The notes under the pieces were generated by a model. It worked only from the letters and a program-made list of their open reading frames with translations. It searched no databases and was not told the DNA's origin. From NCBI GenBank assembly GCA_028864975.1, contig JAGWLG010000037.1, forward strand, positions 1 to 35,913: DNA of 35,913 nucleotides. Direction: 5' to 3'. Shown piece after piece: positions 20,914 to 28,268 of this stretch (positions are counted from its first letter, which is position 1; each line of letters begins with the position of its first letter). This DNA is from Thermoplasmata archaeon. Its GTDB lineage: Archaea; Thermoplasmatota; Thermoplasmata; Lutacidiplasmatales; UBA184. A program made the translations under genes and the position numbers.

Positions 20914-23624
20914 GCCTCGGCCCTCCTCTTGAGATAGGCCGCGATCTGGGCGCTCGCGGCGCCCGAGTGCAGCACGGTATCGGGGATGTCGCGGACCGCG
21001 GAAGCCGCGCCGACGGCGAACACCCCGTCGATGTTCGTTCGGCCCGGGTCGAGCTCCTCGTCCATCTCTCGGACGTAGTTCAGGGAGTCGCGTTCCAGCC
21101 TCTCGCCTTGGAAGAGCCGGTCCGGGAGCTGATGGGGGAGGAGCCCCACAGCGAGGACGACCAGATCGTGTCGGGCCTTGGTCACCCCCCCGTTCCCCTC
21201 GAAGTCCTCGTAGTGGACCTCCAGGTCCTGATGGTCGACCTCCTCGACCCGTGCGACCTTCCCCCGGACGAAGCGGACCCCCATCTCCTGGGCCTGCTGG
21301 AAGAACTCTTCGTACCCCTTCCCGAAGGCGCGGATGTCCGTGTAGTAGATCGTGATGTCCGCTGTCGGGAGCGCCCCCATCAGGAGCGTCGCCTGCTTCA
21401 CCGAGTACATGCAGCAGACCCGCGAGCAGGCCCGGTTGCCCACCTGCTCGTCGCGCGAGCCGGTGCAAAGGACGAACCCGATGTTCGAGGGAGACTTCCC
21501 ATCTGAAGGGCGGAGGACCGCGTTGTAGGGACGCGTCGGGGCGAGGATCCGGTCCATCTGGACCCCGGTGATGACGTTCGGGAACTTGCCGAACCCCAGG
21601 AGCGGTTTCTTCTGGGCGTCGAAGACGTCGAACCCCGTGGCCAGGGCGATGGCCCCGACCTTGTAGGTCTCCATCTGCGTTGCCATGTGGAGGTCGATCG
21701 CGTCCGCGGGGCAGGCCGCGATGCACTCCCGGCATTCCGAGCATCCGCCGCAGTCCAGGCATCGGGTCGCACCGTACCGAGCCTCCTCTTCGGTCATCGC
21801 CCGCTCGAAGGGGGCGAACGCGCGGATCCGCTCCGCGACGGGGGCCCTTTCCACCTCCCTGGGCGGGCGGGACGAGGCCTGCGCCACCACCGCCGCTTTG
21901 TCCGCGACCGGCATCCGGACGTCGAACTGGATCCCTTGGAGCGGCGTCCCCCTCAGGAATCGGTCGATGTAGAACGCGGCGCGCTTCCCTTGACCGATGG
22001 ACCGCACGATGTTCGCAGGTCCCATCACGGCGTCCCCCGCCGAAAAGGTCCGCGGATCGGACGTCTGGAGGGTCTCGGGATCGGCCTTGACGCTCCCGCC
22101 CCGGTTCAGCTCCAGCTCCTTCGCGAAAGGTGAGGTCTGGGGACGGAGCCCGATCGCCAGGAGGATTACTTCCGCCCCAACACGCTCGCTGACCGTTCGG
22201 TCGAAGGTGGGATTGAACCTCTTCTGCGCGTCGAAGACGGAACTGCACCGGACCATCTCAAGTCCTGTCGCACGCCCTTCGGCTCCGGTCTCGACCTTCC
22301 CCACGCCCCACGAGGGGTGGATCGAGATGCCCTCCTCCTCGGCCTCCTGCACTTCCCAGCGGTGCGCGGGCATCTCCAGGCGGGACTCCAGGCAATAGAG
22401 GTCGACCTTCGCGGCCCCGAGGCGCAGGGCGCTGCGAGAGGAGTCCATCGCGACGTTGCCGCCTCCGATGACCACGACCTTCTTCCCGCGTAGGTCCATG
22501 GGTCTTCCCGCGCGGACACCCCCCAGGAACTCGACGGCATCCACGACCCCGGGGGCCTCCTCTCCCGGCGCCCCGAGCTTGCGTCCCCCCGTGCTACCCA
22601 CCGCGAGCAGCACGGCATCGTACCCGTGGAGCTCCTGCAGCGACCGGACCGCGGTGGACGTCCGGATCTCGACCCCGAGCGCGGTGACGTTCATCACGTC
22701 CCTCGCGAGCACCTCTCGGGGAAGTCGGTAGGCGGGGATCCCCCATCGCATGATGCCCCCCGGTTCCGGGGCCGCTTCGAAGATCGTGACCGAGTGCCCC
22801 TCTCGTCCGAGGTAGAAGGCGGCGGTGAGACCACTCGGGCCCGACCCTACGATGGCCACCTGCTTGCCTGTCCTCTCCTTCGGGGGTCCGTATTCGGGCT
22901 CCGGATGGGCGGCATAGTACCGATCGGCCATGAACCGCTTGATCCCTCGGATCGTGACCGTTCCGTCGACCTCGGCCCGGGTGCAGGCCTCTTCGCAGGG
23001 CGCGTAGCATGCGCGGCTCAGGACCCCGACCAGGGGTGCGTCCTCCAGATGCTGGCGGAAGGCCTCGTCGTACTTCCCCGCGCGAACGAGGGAGATGTAC
23101 CCGTGGGGCTTCACGCCCGCCGGACATTCGTGGGAGCAGGGGGAGAGCCCCTTGCGCGTGATGACCGCCTTCTTCGGTACGGCCTGAGGGAACGCGATGT
23201 GGGCCGCCTTCCGGGCCGCCAGGTCCGCGTTGAACTCGTCGGGGAGGGCGACGGTGCAGGCGGTCTCGCAGAGGCTGCACCCGGTGCACTTGGCGAAGTC
23301 CACGTAGGTGGGTTTCCGTCGGACGACGACCTCGAACCCGCCCTCCGGTCGCCGGGAGATACGCTCGACCTCGCTGTAGACGAGCGTCCGGACGTTCGGA
23401 TGGTTCTGCGTGCCGGCCATCTTGGGGGTCGAGATGCAGCTCGCGCAGTCGAGCGTCGGGAAGACCTTCGACAGGAGGATCATCTTCCCCCCCACGCTCG
23501 GCTCCTTCTCGACGAGCAGGACATGGAATCCCATGTCGCCCAGCGAGAGGGAGGACTCCATCCCGCCGATCCCGCCCCCGATCACCAGGACGTCGAAATC
23601 GCTCCCCCTTCCCCCTTCGGTCAT
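20910..23624 (-). CDS. HdrA with inserted GltD/NfnB-like NAD(P)H flavoprotein module
   Basis: A 904-residue fusion. Residues 1-150 are HdrA-type: FAD site VIGGGIGGMESSLSLGDMG (14-32), DCASC (59-63), ferredoxin CTGCSLCETAC (113-123). About 155-640 is a complete glutamate-synthase-small-subunit-like module: Cys-rich entry (CSHECPAGVKPHGY; CYAPCEEAC), FAD site IVGSGPSGLTAAFYLGREG (258-276), NAD(P) site VVVIGGGNVAMDSS (383-396), then CLDCGGCSECRECIAACP (622-639). About 650-904 returns to HdrA (VGAIALATGFDVFDA, CSRVCCMY, VVLAVGLLP). It has two FADs, one pyridine-nucleotide site and three or more FeS clusters, so it could feed NAD(P)H electrons into the Hdr complex or run in reverse. Overlaps the next hdrA by four bases. 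Confidence 0.88.
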   Translation of the reverse strand: MTEGGRGSDFDVLVIGGGIGGMESSLSLGDMGFHVLLVEKEPSVGGKMILLSKVFPTLDCASCISTPKMAGTQNHPNVRTLVYSEVERISRRPEGGFEVVVRRKPTYVDFAKCTGCSLCETACTVALPDEFNADLAARKAAHIAFPQAVPKKAVITRKGLSPCSHECPAGVKPHGYISLVRAGKYDEAFRQHLEDAPLVGVLSRACYAPCEEACTRAEVDGTVTIRGIKRFMADRYYAAHPEPEYGPPKERTGKQVAIVGSGPSGLTAAFYLGREGHSVTIFEAAPEPGGIMRWGIPAYRLPREVLARDVMNVTALGVEIRTSTAVRSLQELHGYDAVLLAVGSTGGRKLGAPGEEAPGVVDAVEFLGGVRAGRPMDLRGKKVVVIGGGNVAMDSSRSALRLGAAKVDLYCLESRLEMPAHRWEVQEAEEEGISIHPSWGVGKVETGAEGRATGLEMVRCSSVFDAQKRFNPTFDRTVSERVGAEVILLAIGLRPQTSPFAKELELNRGGSVKADPETLQTSDPRTFSAGDAVMGPANIVRSIGQGKRAAFYIDRFLRGTPLQGIQFDVRMPVADKAAVVAQASSRPPREVERAPVAERIRAFAPFERAMTEEEARYGATRCLDCGGCSECRECIAACPADAIDLHMATQMETYKVGAIALATGFDVFDAQKKPLLGFGKFPNVITGVQMDRILAPTRPYNAVLRPSDGKSPSNIGFVLCTGSRDEQVGNRACSRVCCMYSVKQATLLMGALPTADITIYYTDIRAFGKGYEEFFQQAQEMGVRFVRGKVARVEEVDHQDLEVHYEDFEGNGGVTKARHDLVVLAVGLLPHQLPDRLFQGERLERDSLNYVREMDEELDPGRTNIDGVFAVGAASAVRDIPDTVLHSGAASAQIAAYLKRRAEA

Positions 23625-23633
23625 GGCCCCTCC

Positions 23634-24125
23634 TCAGGCTGCGGTCGCGGTGACGCCGTTCGCGACCTTCTCGGTGGGAAGGTCCGCCAGGGGCGGTGTC
23701 CGATGCGCCGCGAGCTTCGAGAGCTCCTCGCCGAACTTCTTCATGTGCGCCGCGAAAGGCTCGGCGCAGACCGAGCAGACCGCAGCCATCTTCAGCCGCG
23801 CGGGGTCATACCCGGCCGCGCGCATCAGCTCCTGCGTGCGCGCGACGATCCGCCCGGTCCTCGCCGAGCAGTCGGAGATCTTCGCACAGTCGCTTCCGTC
23901 GGCGGCGATGAAGACCCCGTCGAACCCCACCTCGAAGGCGTGCAGGACCCAGCGGGGGTCGATGCCGCTCGAGCAGGGCACCGCGAGGACACGTACGTGG
24001 GGCGAGTAGGCGACGTGCGCGCTCCCGGCGAGGTCAATCCCCGAGTCCGAGACGTTGTTCGTCGAGAGGACGAGGATGCGAGGACCCCGACCGGACGGAC
24101 CGCCGCCCGGCGCCGCGGAGGTCAT
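23634..24125 (-). CDS. MvhD/FlpD-like electron-transfer subunit
   Basis: A 163-residue protein matching the methyl-viologen-reducing hydrogenase delta family: RVLAVPCSSGIDPRWVLHAFEVGFDGVFIAADGSDC..., then R-IVARTQELMRAAGYDPARLKM, with conserved cysteines for a 2Fe-2S cluster, here arranged VPCSSG, SDCAKISDC and VCSVC. In methanogens MvhD or FlpD links HdrA to a hydrogenase or formate dehydrogenase. No hydrogenase genes lie here, so the partner is more likely the fused GltD module or the HdrA proteins. It has a Gly/Pro-rich N-terminal 15 residues. The HdrA/GltD gene starts nine bases after it. Confidence 0.82.
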   Translation of the reverse strand: MTSAAPGGGPSGRGPRILVLSTNNVSDSGIDLAGSAHVAYSPHVRVLAVPCSSGIDPRWVLHAFEVGFDGVFIAADGSDCAKISDCSARTGRIVARTQELMRAAGYDPARLKMAAVCSVCAEPFAAHMKKFGEELSKLAAHRTPPLADLPTEKVANGVTATAA

Positions 24126-24137
24126 GGGTCGGGTCCC

Positions 24138-24392
24138 TCACTTCATCCGGCGGACGTAGATCCGCCAGAAGCCCGCGTCCGCTACGGTTCCGAGGTACTC
24201 GTGGCCGACCTTCCTCGCCCAGAGCGGCACGTCGGTCGTCGTCCCCTCGTCCGAGGAGATGACCTCCATCACCCCGTGCAGGGGCACGCTGGCCATCTGG
24301 CGCTTCGCCTCCAACAGAGGACCGGGGCAGGCCATGCCCCTCGCGTCGACGACCTTGTCCGCTCTCACGTTCTCCAGGACCGTGGCTTGCAT
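24138..24392 (-). CDS. TusA-family sulfur carrier protein
   Basis: An 84-residue protein with the TusA/SirA signature DARGMACPGPLLEAKRQM, where Cys22 would carry a persulfide sulfur. It is the usual length. In dissimilatory sulfur oxidisers TusA passes sulfane sulfur from DsrE or rhodanese to the sHdr or Dsr enzymes; in other cells it serves thiolation of tRNA and cofactors. Its place between the ArsR gene and mvhD in an hdr operon favours the first. The ribosome site AGGAGGAGG precedes the ATG. MvhD starts 12 bases later. Confidence 0.88.
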   Translation of the reverse strand: MQATVLENVRADKVVDARGMACPGPLLEAKRQMASVPLHGVMEVISSDEGTTTDVPLWARKVGHEYLGTVADAGFWRIYVRRMK

Positions 24393-24442
24393 GTTCTTCC
24401 TCCTCCTCTCTTAGGTTCCTTGTGGCGATCGTGTTCCTTCCT

Positions 24443-24772
24443 TCACTCCGCATACGACTGGGAGAGGATGCGACGTATCCTCGCGCAGCAGCCTCCGAGG
24501 GCCGGGTTCGACAGGCGATAACGCACCGCGTGCCCGCTCCGTTCCGCGCGAACGATCCCCTGGTCGCGCATCACCCGCAGGTGCTGGGAGACGTTGGGCA
24601 TGGCGAGGTCGAGCTCTTCGGCGAGCCCTGTGACCGTGGCCGCGCTGTGCGCAAGGAGGTCGACGATCATCAATCGCTTGGGGTGCGCCATCGCCCGGAG
24701 GGCATGGGCCTCCCGTTCGAACATCCAGCTCGAGGCGGGCCGGGGATGCCGCCGCGATCGAACCTGCCTCAT
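24443..24772 (-). CDS. ArsR-family winged-helix regulator
   Basis: A 109-residue protein: helix AMAHPKRLMIVDLL, recognition helix region LAEELDLAMPNVSQHLRVM, wing AERSGHAVRYRLSN. A vicinal Cys95-Cys96 pair (GGCCARIRR) lies in the C-terminal helix, where related sulfur- or metal-sensing ArsR proteins carry sensing thiols. Located inside the operon (second gene), it probably controls its own cluster, perhaps through the inverted repeat at 25383-25398. ATG 24772 has AGGAGGGG close upstream; an internal ATG at 24724 would remove an Arg-rich arm. Confidence 0.82.
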   Translation of the reverse strand: MRQVRSRRHPRPASSWMFEREAHALRAMAHPKRLMIVDLLAHSAATVTGLAEELDLAMPNVSQHLRVMRDQGIVRAERSGHAVRYRLSNPALGGCCARIRRILSQSYAE

Positions 24773-24789
24773 GGTGCCCCTCCTGCCCC

Positions 24790-25356
24790 CTAGATGAACA
24801 GCGTCATCCGGCTCCGGTCCGCCGCATCGATGAACGAGCCAACGTTCCCGAAGGTGAGCCCATCAATGAGCTCCTCCTTGCGAATGCCCATGAGGTCCAT
24901 CGACATCGTGCACGCGATGAACCGCACGCCCTGCTCCTGGGCGCTCCGAATCAGGTGGGCGAGGTCGTCCACGTGCTTCTTCGCCATCTCCCGCTTGATG
25001 AGCCGGGTGCCGAGGCCACCCATCTTGAGCTTCGAGAGCTGAAGTCCGGCAGGTCCGTTCGGCATCATCGCGCCGAACATGCTCTCCATCGTGGTCTTCT
25101 TCTTCGCGACCTTGATGTGTCCGCCGCGGCGGAGCACGTTCAGTCCCCAGAACGTGAAGAACATGCTCACCGGCAGGTCCATCGCCGCCGCTCCGTTGGC
25201 GATGATGAACGCCGCGAGGACCTTGTCCAGGTCCCCGGAGAAGACGACCATCGAAAGACCTTCGACGTGGGTCGGCTCTTCAGCGGGGAGCGACATCGCT
25301 TCCGCCTTGGCGTGAAGTTCGTGAGAGATCGGCGCAGACATCGTGGCGCTCGTCAT
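24790..25356 (-). CDS. DsrE2-type sulfurtransferase
   Basis: A 188-residue DsrE/F-like protein of the DsrE2 (PF13686-like) group: LSMVVFSGDLDKVLAAFIIANGAAAMDLPVS at the start of the fold, MFFTFWGLNVLRR, a Met/Lys-rich middle (AKKKTTMESMFGAMMPNG) and the thiol motif FIACTMSMDLMGI. The lone Cys in ACTMSMD is the expected sulfur-binding residue. These proteins accept or donate persulfide sulfur to TusA. The hydrophobic segment at about 70-90 suits membrane association reported for the family. The ATG at 25356 has GAGG nearby. It is the first gene of the nine-gene sulfur/Hdr operon. Confidence 0.87.
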   Translation of the reverse strand: MTSATMSAPISHELHAKAEAMSLPAEEPTHVEGLSMVVFSGDLDKVLAAFIIANGAAAMDLPVSMFFTFWGLNVLRRGGHIKVAKKKTTMESMFGAMMPNGPAGLQLSKLKMGGLGTRLIKREMAKKHVDDLAHLIRSAQEQGVRFIACTMSMDLMGIRKEELIDGLTFGNVGSFIDAADRSRMTLFI

Positions 25357-25661
25357 GGTTCCTCTTGTCCTCAGTTTCGCACTTGCAGGACATTGCAATC
25401 CAAGTATGGAGACGCTATGAGCGACCCGTCAACCAGGGTTCACCTCGTCTCGCCGTGGCAGCCTGGAGCACGCGACGTCGTCGGTTGCCGAGGTCGAGGA
25501 CGTGTCACCCCGTCCTGAAGCGACGTAAGGACTTCGACACCGCCCTCCTCGCCCGGGAGGAGGGAAAGGGCCCGCTCGCCGCCCGCGAAGGGGATGCCGC
25601 CGTCAATCGGACACGACGGCCACCTTTTCTGCGGACCGGCGCCCCCATCCTCGAGGTATCC
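25357..25661. other. Divergent intergenic region, DsrE2 operon / DUF1059 gene
   Basis: About 305 bases between the operon start and the DUF1059 start. Besides the inverted repeat and TATA-like element near 25383-25409 I see no gene. An open frame precedes the DUF1059 ATG but its composition is Arg-rich and not protein-like. Confidence 0.4.
25383..25398. promoter_or_regulatory. TTGCA-N6-TGCAA inverted repeat upstream of the DsrE2 operon
   Basis: TTGCA at 25383-25387 and TGCAA at 25394-25398, six bases apart, lie 27 bases upstream of the operon's first ATG, close to the expected transcription start (a TATA-like CATACTTGG reads on the minus strand at about 25401-25409). Dyads of this size are typical ArsR operators, and an ArsR gene is in the operon. 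The pairing of the two is inference. Confidence 0.45.
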
Positions 25662-25841
25662 ATGACGGGTTACAACTTCGCCTGCAAGGACATTGGCATG
25701 ACCTGCGGCTTTGAGATCCGGGGTGCGACATCGAAAGACGAGATCTTCCAGGAGGCGGCGGCCCACGCGAAGGTCGCTCACAAGATGGCCACGATCCCGC
25801 CCGACGTGGCGACCAAGGTGAGCGCGGCGATCCACGCCTGA
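25662..25841 (+). CDS. DUF1059 family small protein
   Basis: A 59-residue protein matching DUF1059: CKDIGMTCGFEIRG near the start, then EEIFQEAAAHAKVAHKM-like helix and a final VATKVSAAIHA. Two cysteines (Cys7 and Cys14) and two histidines could bind a metal. The family is common in archaea and actinobacteria and has no established function. It is divergent from the sulfur/Hdr operon. The ATG at 25662 is chosen because family members start within a few residues of this point. Confidence 0.78.
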   Translation: MTGYNFACKDIGMTCGFEIRGATSKDEIFQEAAAHAKVAHKMATIPPDVATKVSAAIHA

Positions 25842-25864
25842 AGGGGTCGGTCGTCGCGCGTGAA

Positions 25865-25888
25865 CCCCGGGCCCCCGGTGGCCCGGGG
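25865..25888. terminator. Hairpin between convergent genes
   Basis: CCCCGGGCC (25865-25873), loop CCCGGT, GGCCCGGGG (25880-25888): a nine-base-pair perfect stem between the DUF1059 stop and the end of the opposing methyltransferase gene. No T-tract is present on either strand. Confidence 0.4.
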
Positions 25889-25900
25889 GCGGTCTGCCCC

Positions 25901-26566
25901 TCAGCACTCCGAACCGGAGGGCTCCTCCCTCCTGCGAAGGAGCTGCCCGTAGTGGTGGGGACCAAGGTCCCAGGTACGCACGACCTTGAGCCCGAAAGCG
26001 GAGAGGCGACTCGCCGCCTCCTCGGGAGAGAGGCGGATCTCGAGCGGGGGCCCCCAGGGGGTCTCCTGCTTCGACCAATCGAGATTGACGAAGCATCCGC
26101 CAGGGCGAAGGAGGCGAACGGCCTCCGCGACGGTGGGGTCGGGCACATCATGGAGCACGGTAGCGAGCAGGACGACGTCGGCGACGCCCGAGGGGAGAGG
26201 GATCTTTTCGACCGTCGAGCGGACGGGGTGGAGCCAGGGGAGCTTCTCCCTGCGTCCCCGTTCGCTGAGGTAGTTCACGAGTTCGCTGGAGACATCGATC
26301 GCGTAGACCGCCCCCTTCGCGCCGACGCGCTGCGCTGCGGGGGTCGCAAAGTATCCGGTCCCCGCGCCGACGTCCGCGACGACACTTCCGGGAAGGAGCC
26401 CCACTTCTCGCCATAGGGACTCGGGGTCCAGGATGCGTCGGCGTTCCGGGCTCTCGAGAGCTTCGAGGGCCCGGTCGACGCTCCAACCGGGGCCCCCTCC
26501 GTGGTGGTGATGCGCCTGGTGCCCGTGGGCGCTCGGAGGGACCTTGGAGGGCGCTGGGCGTTTCAT
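25901..26566 (-). CDS. Class I SAM methyltransferase with His-rich N-terminus
   Basis: A 221-residue UbiE/ArsM-type methyltransferase: motif I VADVGAGTG at 63-71, then VYAIDVSSELVNYL, DVVLLATVLHDVP and LLRPGGCFVNLDW. Residues 14-22 include five histidines (HGHQAHHHH), a probable metal-binding patch of the sort seen in some metal or metalloid-handling proteins. It is the last gene of the thioredoxin-DUF302-methyltransferase operon, overlapping DUF302 by four bases. Substrate could be a small metabolite, quinone precursor or metalloid; the usual ArsM cysteines are not seen. Confidence 0.8.
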   Translation of the reverse strand: MKRPAPSKVPPSAHGHQAHHHHGGGPGWSVDRALEALESPERRRILDPESLWREVGLLPGSVVADVGAGTGYFATPAAQRVGAKGAVYAIDVSSELVNYLSERGRREKLPWLHPVRSTVEKIPLPSGVADVVLLATVLHDVPDPTVAEAVRLLRPGGCFVNLDWSKQETPWGPPLEIRLSPEEAASRLSAFGLKVVRTWDLGPHHYGQLLRRREEPSGSEC

Positions 26567-26970
26567 GGGGCTCGGGGAACGGCGGCCGCCTTGACCGCGT
26601 TCTGCAGTCCGACCTCCACCTCCTCGGCGAGGCTCTCGAACTCCTTCGAGGGCATCAACGAGCGGATGAGGGTCGTCGGTCGGACCAGCGATATCCGGGT
26701 CTTCCCCTTCTCCAGCGACACGACGATCTTGCAGGGGAGGAGCCACGCCGCATCCCGGGAGATCTCCAGCGCTCTCTTCGCCTGCCTCGGAGAACAGACG
26801 TCGAGGATGACGATGGGGTCGATGACCGCACCCAACTTCTCTTGGAGCGTGTCGTGGACGCGGAGCGTTGCCAGGATCCCGAACCCTTCCGCCTTCAGCC
26901 GCTCCTCCAGGGCGCGCACGGCCCCGTCGACCGTGCCGGGGTATTCCACCGAGAGGTCGAGCGAGCTCAA
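26563..26970 (-). CDS. DUF302 family protein
   Basis: A 135-residue protein with the DUF302 pattern: an N-terminal YPGTVDGAVRALEERLKAEGFGILATLRVHDTL-type helix-strand, VILDVCSPRQAKRAL, LPCKIVVSLEKGKTRISLVRPTTLI. The fold is a small alpha/beta domain; single Cys residues at DVCSP and LPCKI may be redox-active, which suits a thioredoxin partner. Start is TTG at 26970, overlapping the thioredoxin stop (TTGA) with GGGAGGG eight bases upstream. Family function is unknown. Confidence 0.78.
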   Translation of the reverse strand: MSSLDLSVEYPGTVDGAVRALEERLKAEGFGILATLRVHDTLQEKLGAVIDPIVILDVCSPRQAKRALEISRDAAWLLPCKIVVSLEKGKTRISLVRPTTLIRSLMPSKEFESLAEEVEVGLQNAVKAAAVPRAP

Positions 26971-27416
26971 GTTCCGTTCCCTCCCAGACCGAAGGCACGG
27001 TGGATCCTCGCGTTCAGGACGTCCTTCGGCATCGCCCCCACGACGCGGTCGACCAGCTTGCCCCGCTGGAAGAGCAGCAACGTCGGGATCCCCTGGACCC
27101 CGAAGGTCGCAGGGATGTCCGGCTCTTCGTCCGAGTTGAGCTTGCCGAACTTCACCGCTCCATCGAGCTCATGCGCCAGGGCATCCACCGTCGGGGCGAG
27201 GTAGCGGCAGGGACCGCACCACGGGGCCCAGACATCGACCACGGCGCGGGGGTTCTCCTGGAGGAACGTGGTGAAGGTCGCGGAGGTGAGATGGGCCGGG
27301 GAGGGGTCCGAGGTCGATGGGGGGGCGGGCGAAGGTCGATGCTGGAGCTCCGCGGTCCGCTTGGCCCGCCAGGCGTAGAGCTCACGGTCCTCGGCCGGCG
27401 GGGTCACCTTGGTCAT
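26967..27416 (-). CDS. Thioredoxin with N-terminal extension
   Basis: A 149-residue protein. Residues 42-145 form a thioredoxin domain with WAPWCGPCRYLAP (Cys67/Cys70), the cis-Pro segment QGIPTLLLF and KLVDRVVGAMP. The first 41 residues are a Pro/Ser-rich extension unusual for thioredoxin and carry no signal peptide. It reduces protein disulfides in the cytoplasm. First gene of a three-gene overlapping operon. The ATG at 27416 has GGGGGTG upstream; the longer open frame beyond it is not protein-like. Confidence 0.87.
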   Translation of the reverse strand: MTKVTPPAEDRELYAWRAKRTAELQHRPSPAPPSTSDPSPAHLTSATFTTFLQENPRAVVDVWAPWCGPCRYLAPTVDALAHELDGAVKFGKLNSDEEPDIPATFGVQGIPTLLLFQRGKLVDRVVGAMPKDVLNARIHRAFGLGGNGT

Positions 27417-27670
27417 GGGGCACCCCCTCGGAAGCAACAGCTGCGGCCGAGATTGTCCATCGCGCCGGGGTTCCCCCCCATGGCGAGTCCCATATGATCG
27501 GCGCAGAGACTTGGCATCCGTTGGGGTTTCGGGGTCATGCCGGCCTCGCAGTCGTCGGAGGAAAAAGAGCACGCGTGAAATCGGATTGACCCGAAGCGCG
27601 TTCCGGAGGCCTCTCGACCCGCAGAGCCCGATCGGGGCCGCCCTCCAGGACGGGCGGGGAGGAACGGGAC

Positions 27671-28096
27671 TCACTCGGCATCAGGTCGAGCCCCGGGCGA
27701 AGGGTCCCGGGATGAGGCGGCAAGACCGGCGGCGACGTGGGACCCCGAAGAGCCCTGGTCATCCGCGTCCTTCGGGCTCAGGCGGCGAAGCTCCCGCTGC
27801 ACCCGATCCCACTCCTTGCGGGGGACCGCGATGCTCTCTTCATCGTCCTCCTCTTCTTCGCGCTCTTCCCTCGCGAAGAGCAACAGGACCCCGGCGACCA
27901 GGGCGATCGCGCCCAGGACCAGGAACAGCACCCAGTACGGGGGCGTTCCCGAGCGGGCCGGCACCGCATGGAGGGAGATCGCGAGGAAGCAGGACAGCCC
28001 TCCACCGAACAGGAAGGGGAGCGCGACCATCCACCGGTCGGGCGCACCAGGAGGTTCGTGGCCGGTCTCCGGGGCCGGGTCGTCCGGGGCGTTCAC
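27671..28096 (-). CDS. Two-helix membrane protein, paralog of divergent neighbour
   Basis: A 141-residue protein with a Pro/Asp-rich N-terminus, helices at about 22-43 and 53-74, then an acidic stretch (EEREEEEDDEE) and IAVPRKEWDRVQRELRRL (89-106), a putative short coiled coil. The second helix (LFLVLGAIALVAGVLLL) and the Trp-containing segment correspond to those of the protein encoded divergently at 28269. TATA-like AGATATAGG on the minus strand at 28125-28132 lies about 31 bases before the GTG start at 28096, suggesting a leaderless mRNA. No family is recognised. Confidence 0.6.
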   Translation of the reverse strand: MNAPDDPAPETGHEPPGAPDRWMVALPFLFGGGLSCFLAISLHAVPARSGTPPYWVLFLVLGAIALVAGVLLLFAREEREEEEDDEESIAVPRKEWDRVQRELRRLSPKDADDQGSSGSHVAAGLAASSRDPSPGARPDAE

Positions 28097-28268
28097 GGGC
28101 GTTCGCCGGGATGGGGTCCACCCCTATATCTCACGCGCCCGGCGGCCCCGGAGCGTGCTTCCTCCTCGGACGGGGGACCACGGCACTTCGGTCAGGCTGT
28201 TCCACGCACCAAGCAGGCAAGTGGTGGGCGACCGATACTTTCAACCCTCCCAAGGTCGTGAAGTCCTC

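Noticed and set aside
20914..22248. In-frame upstream extension of the HdrA gene
   Set aside because: It runs antiparallel-like shadow sequence inside the HdrA/GltD gene in another frame, with Arg/Gly/Pro-rich composition; the HdrA domain begins just after ATG 20913.
27816..28268. In-frame upstream extension of the 575-residue membrane protein
   Set aside because: It overlaps the divergent paralog and both promoters and begins with poly-Ser low complexity; the GTG at 28269 has a properly spaced TATA box.
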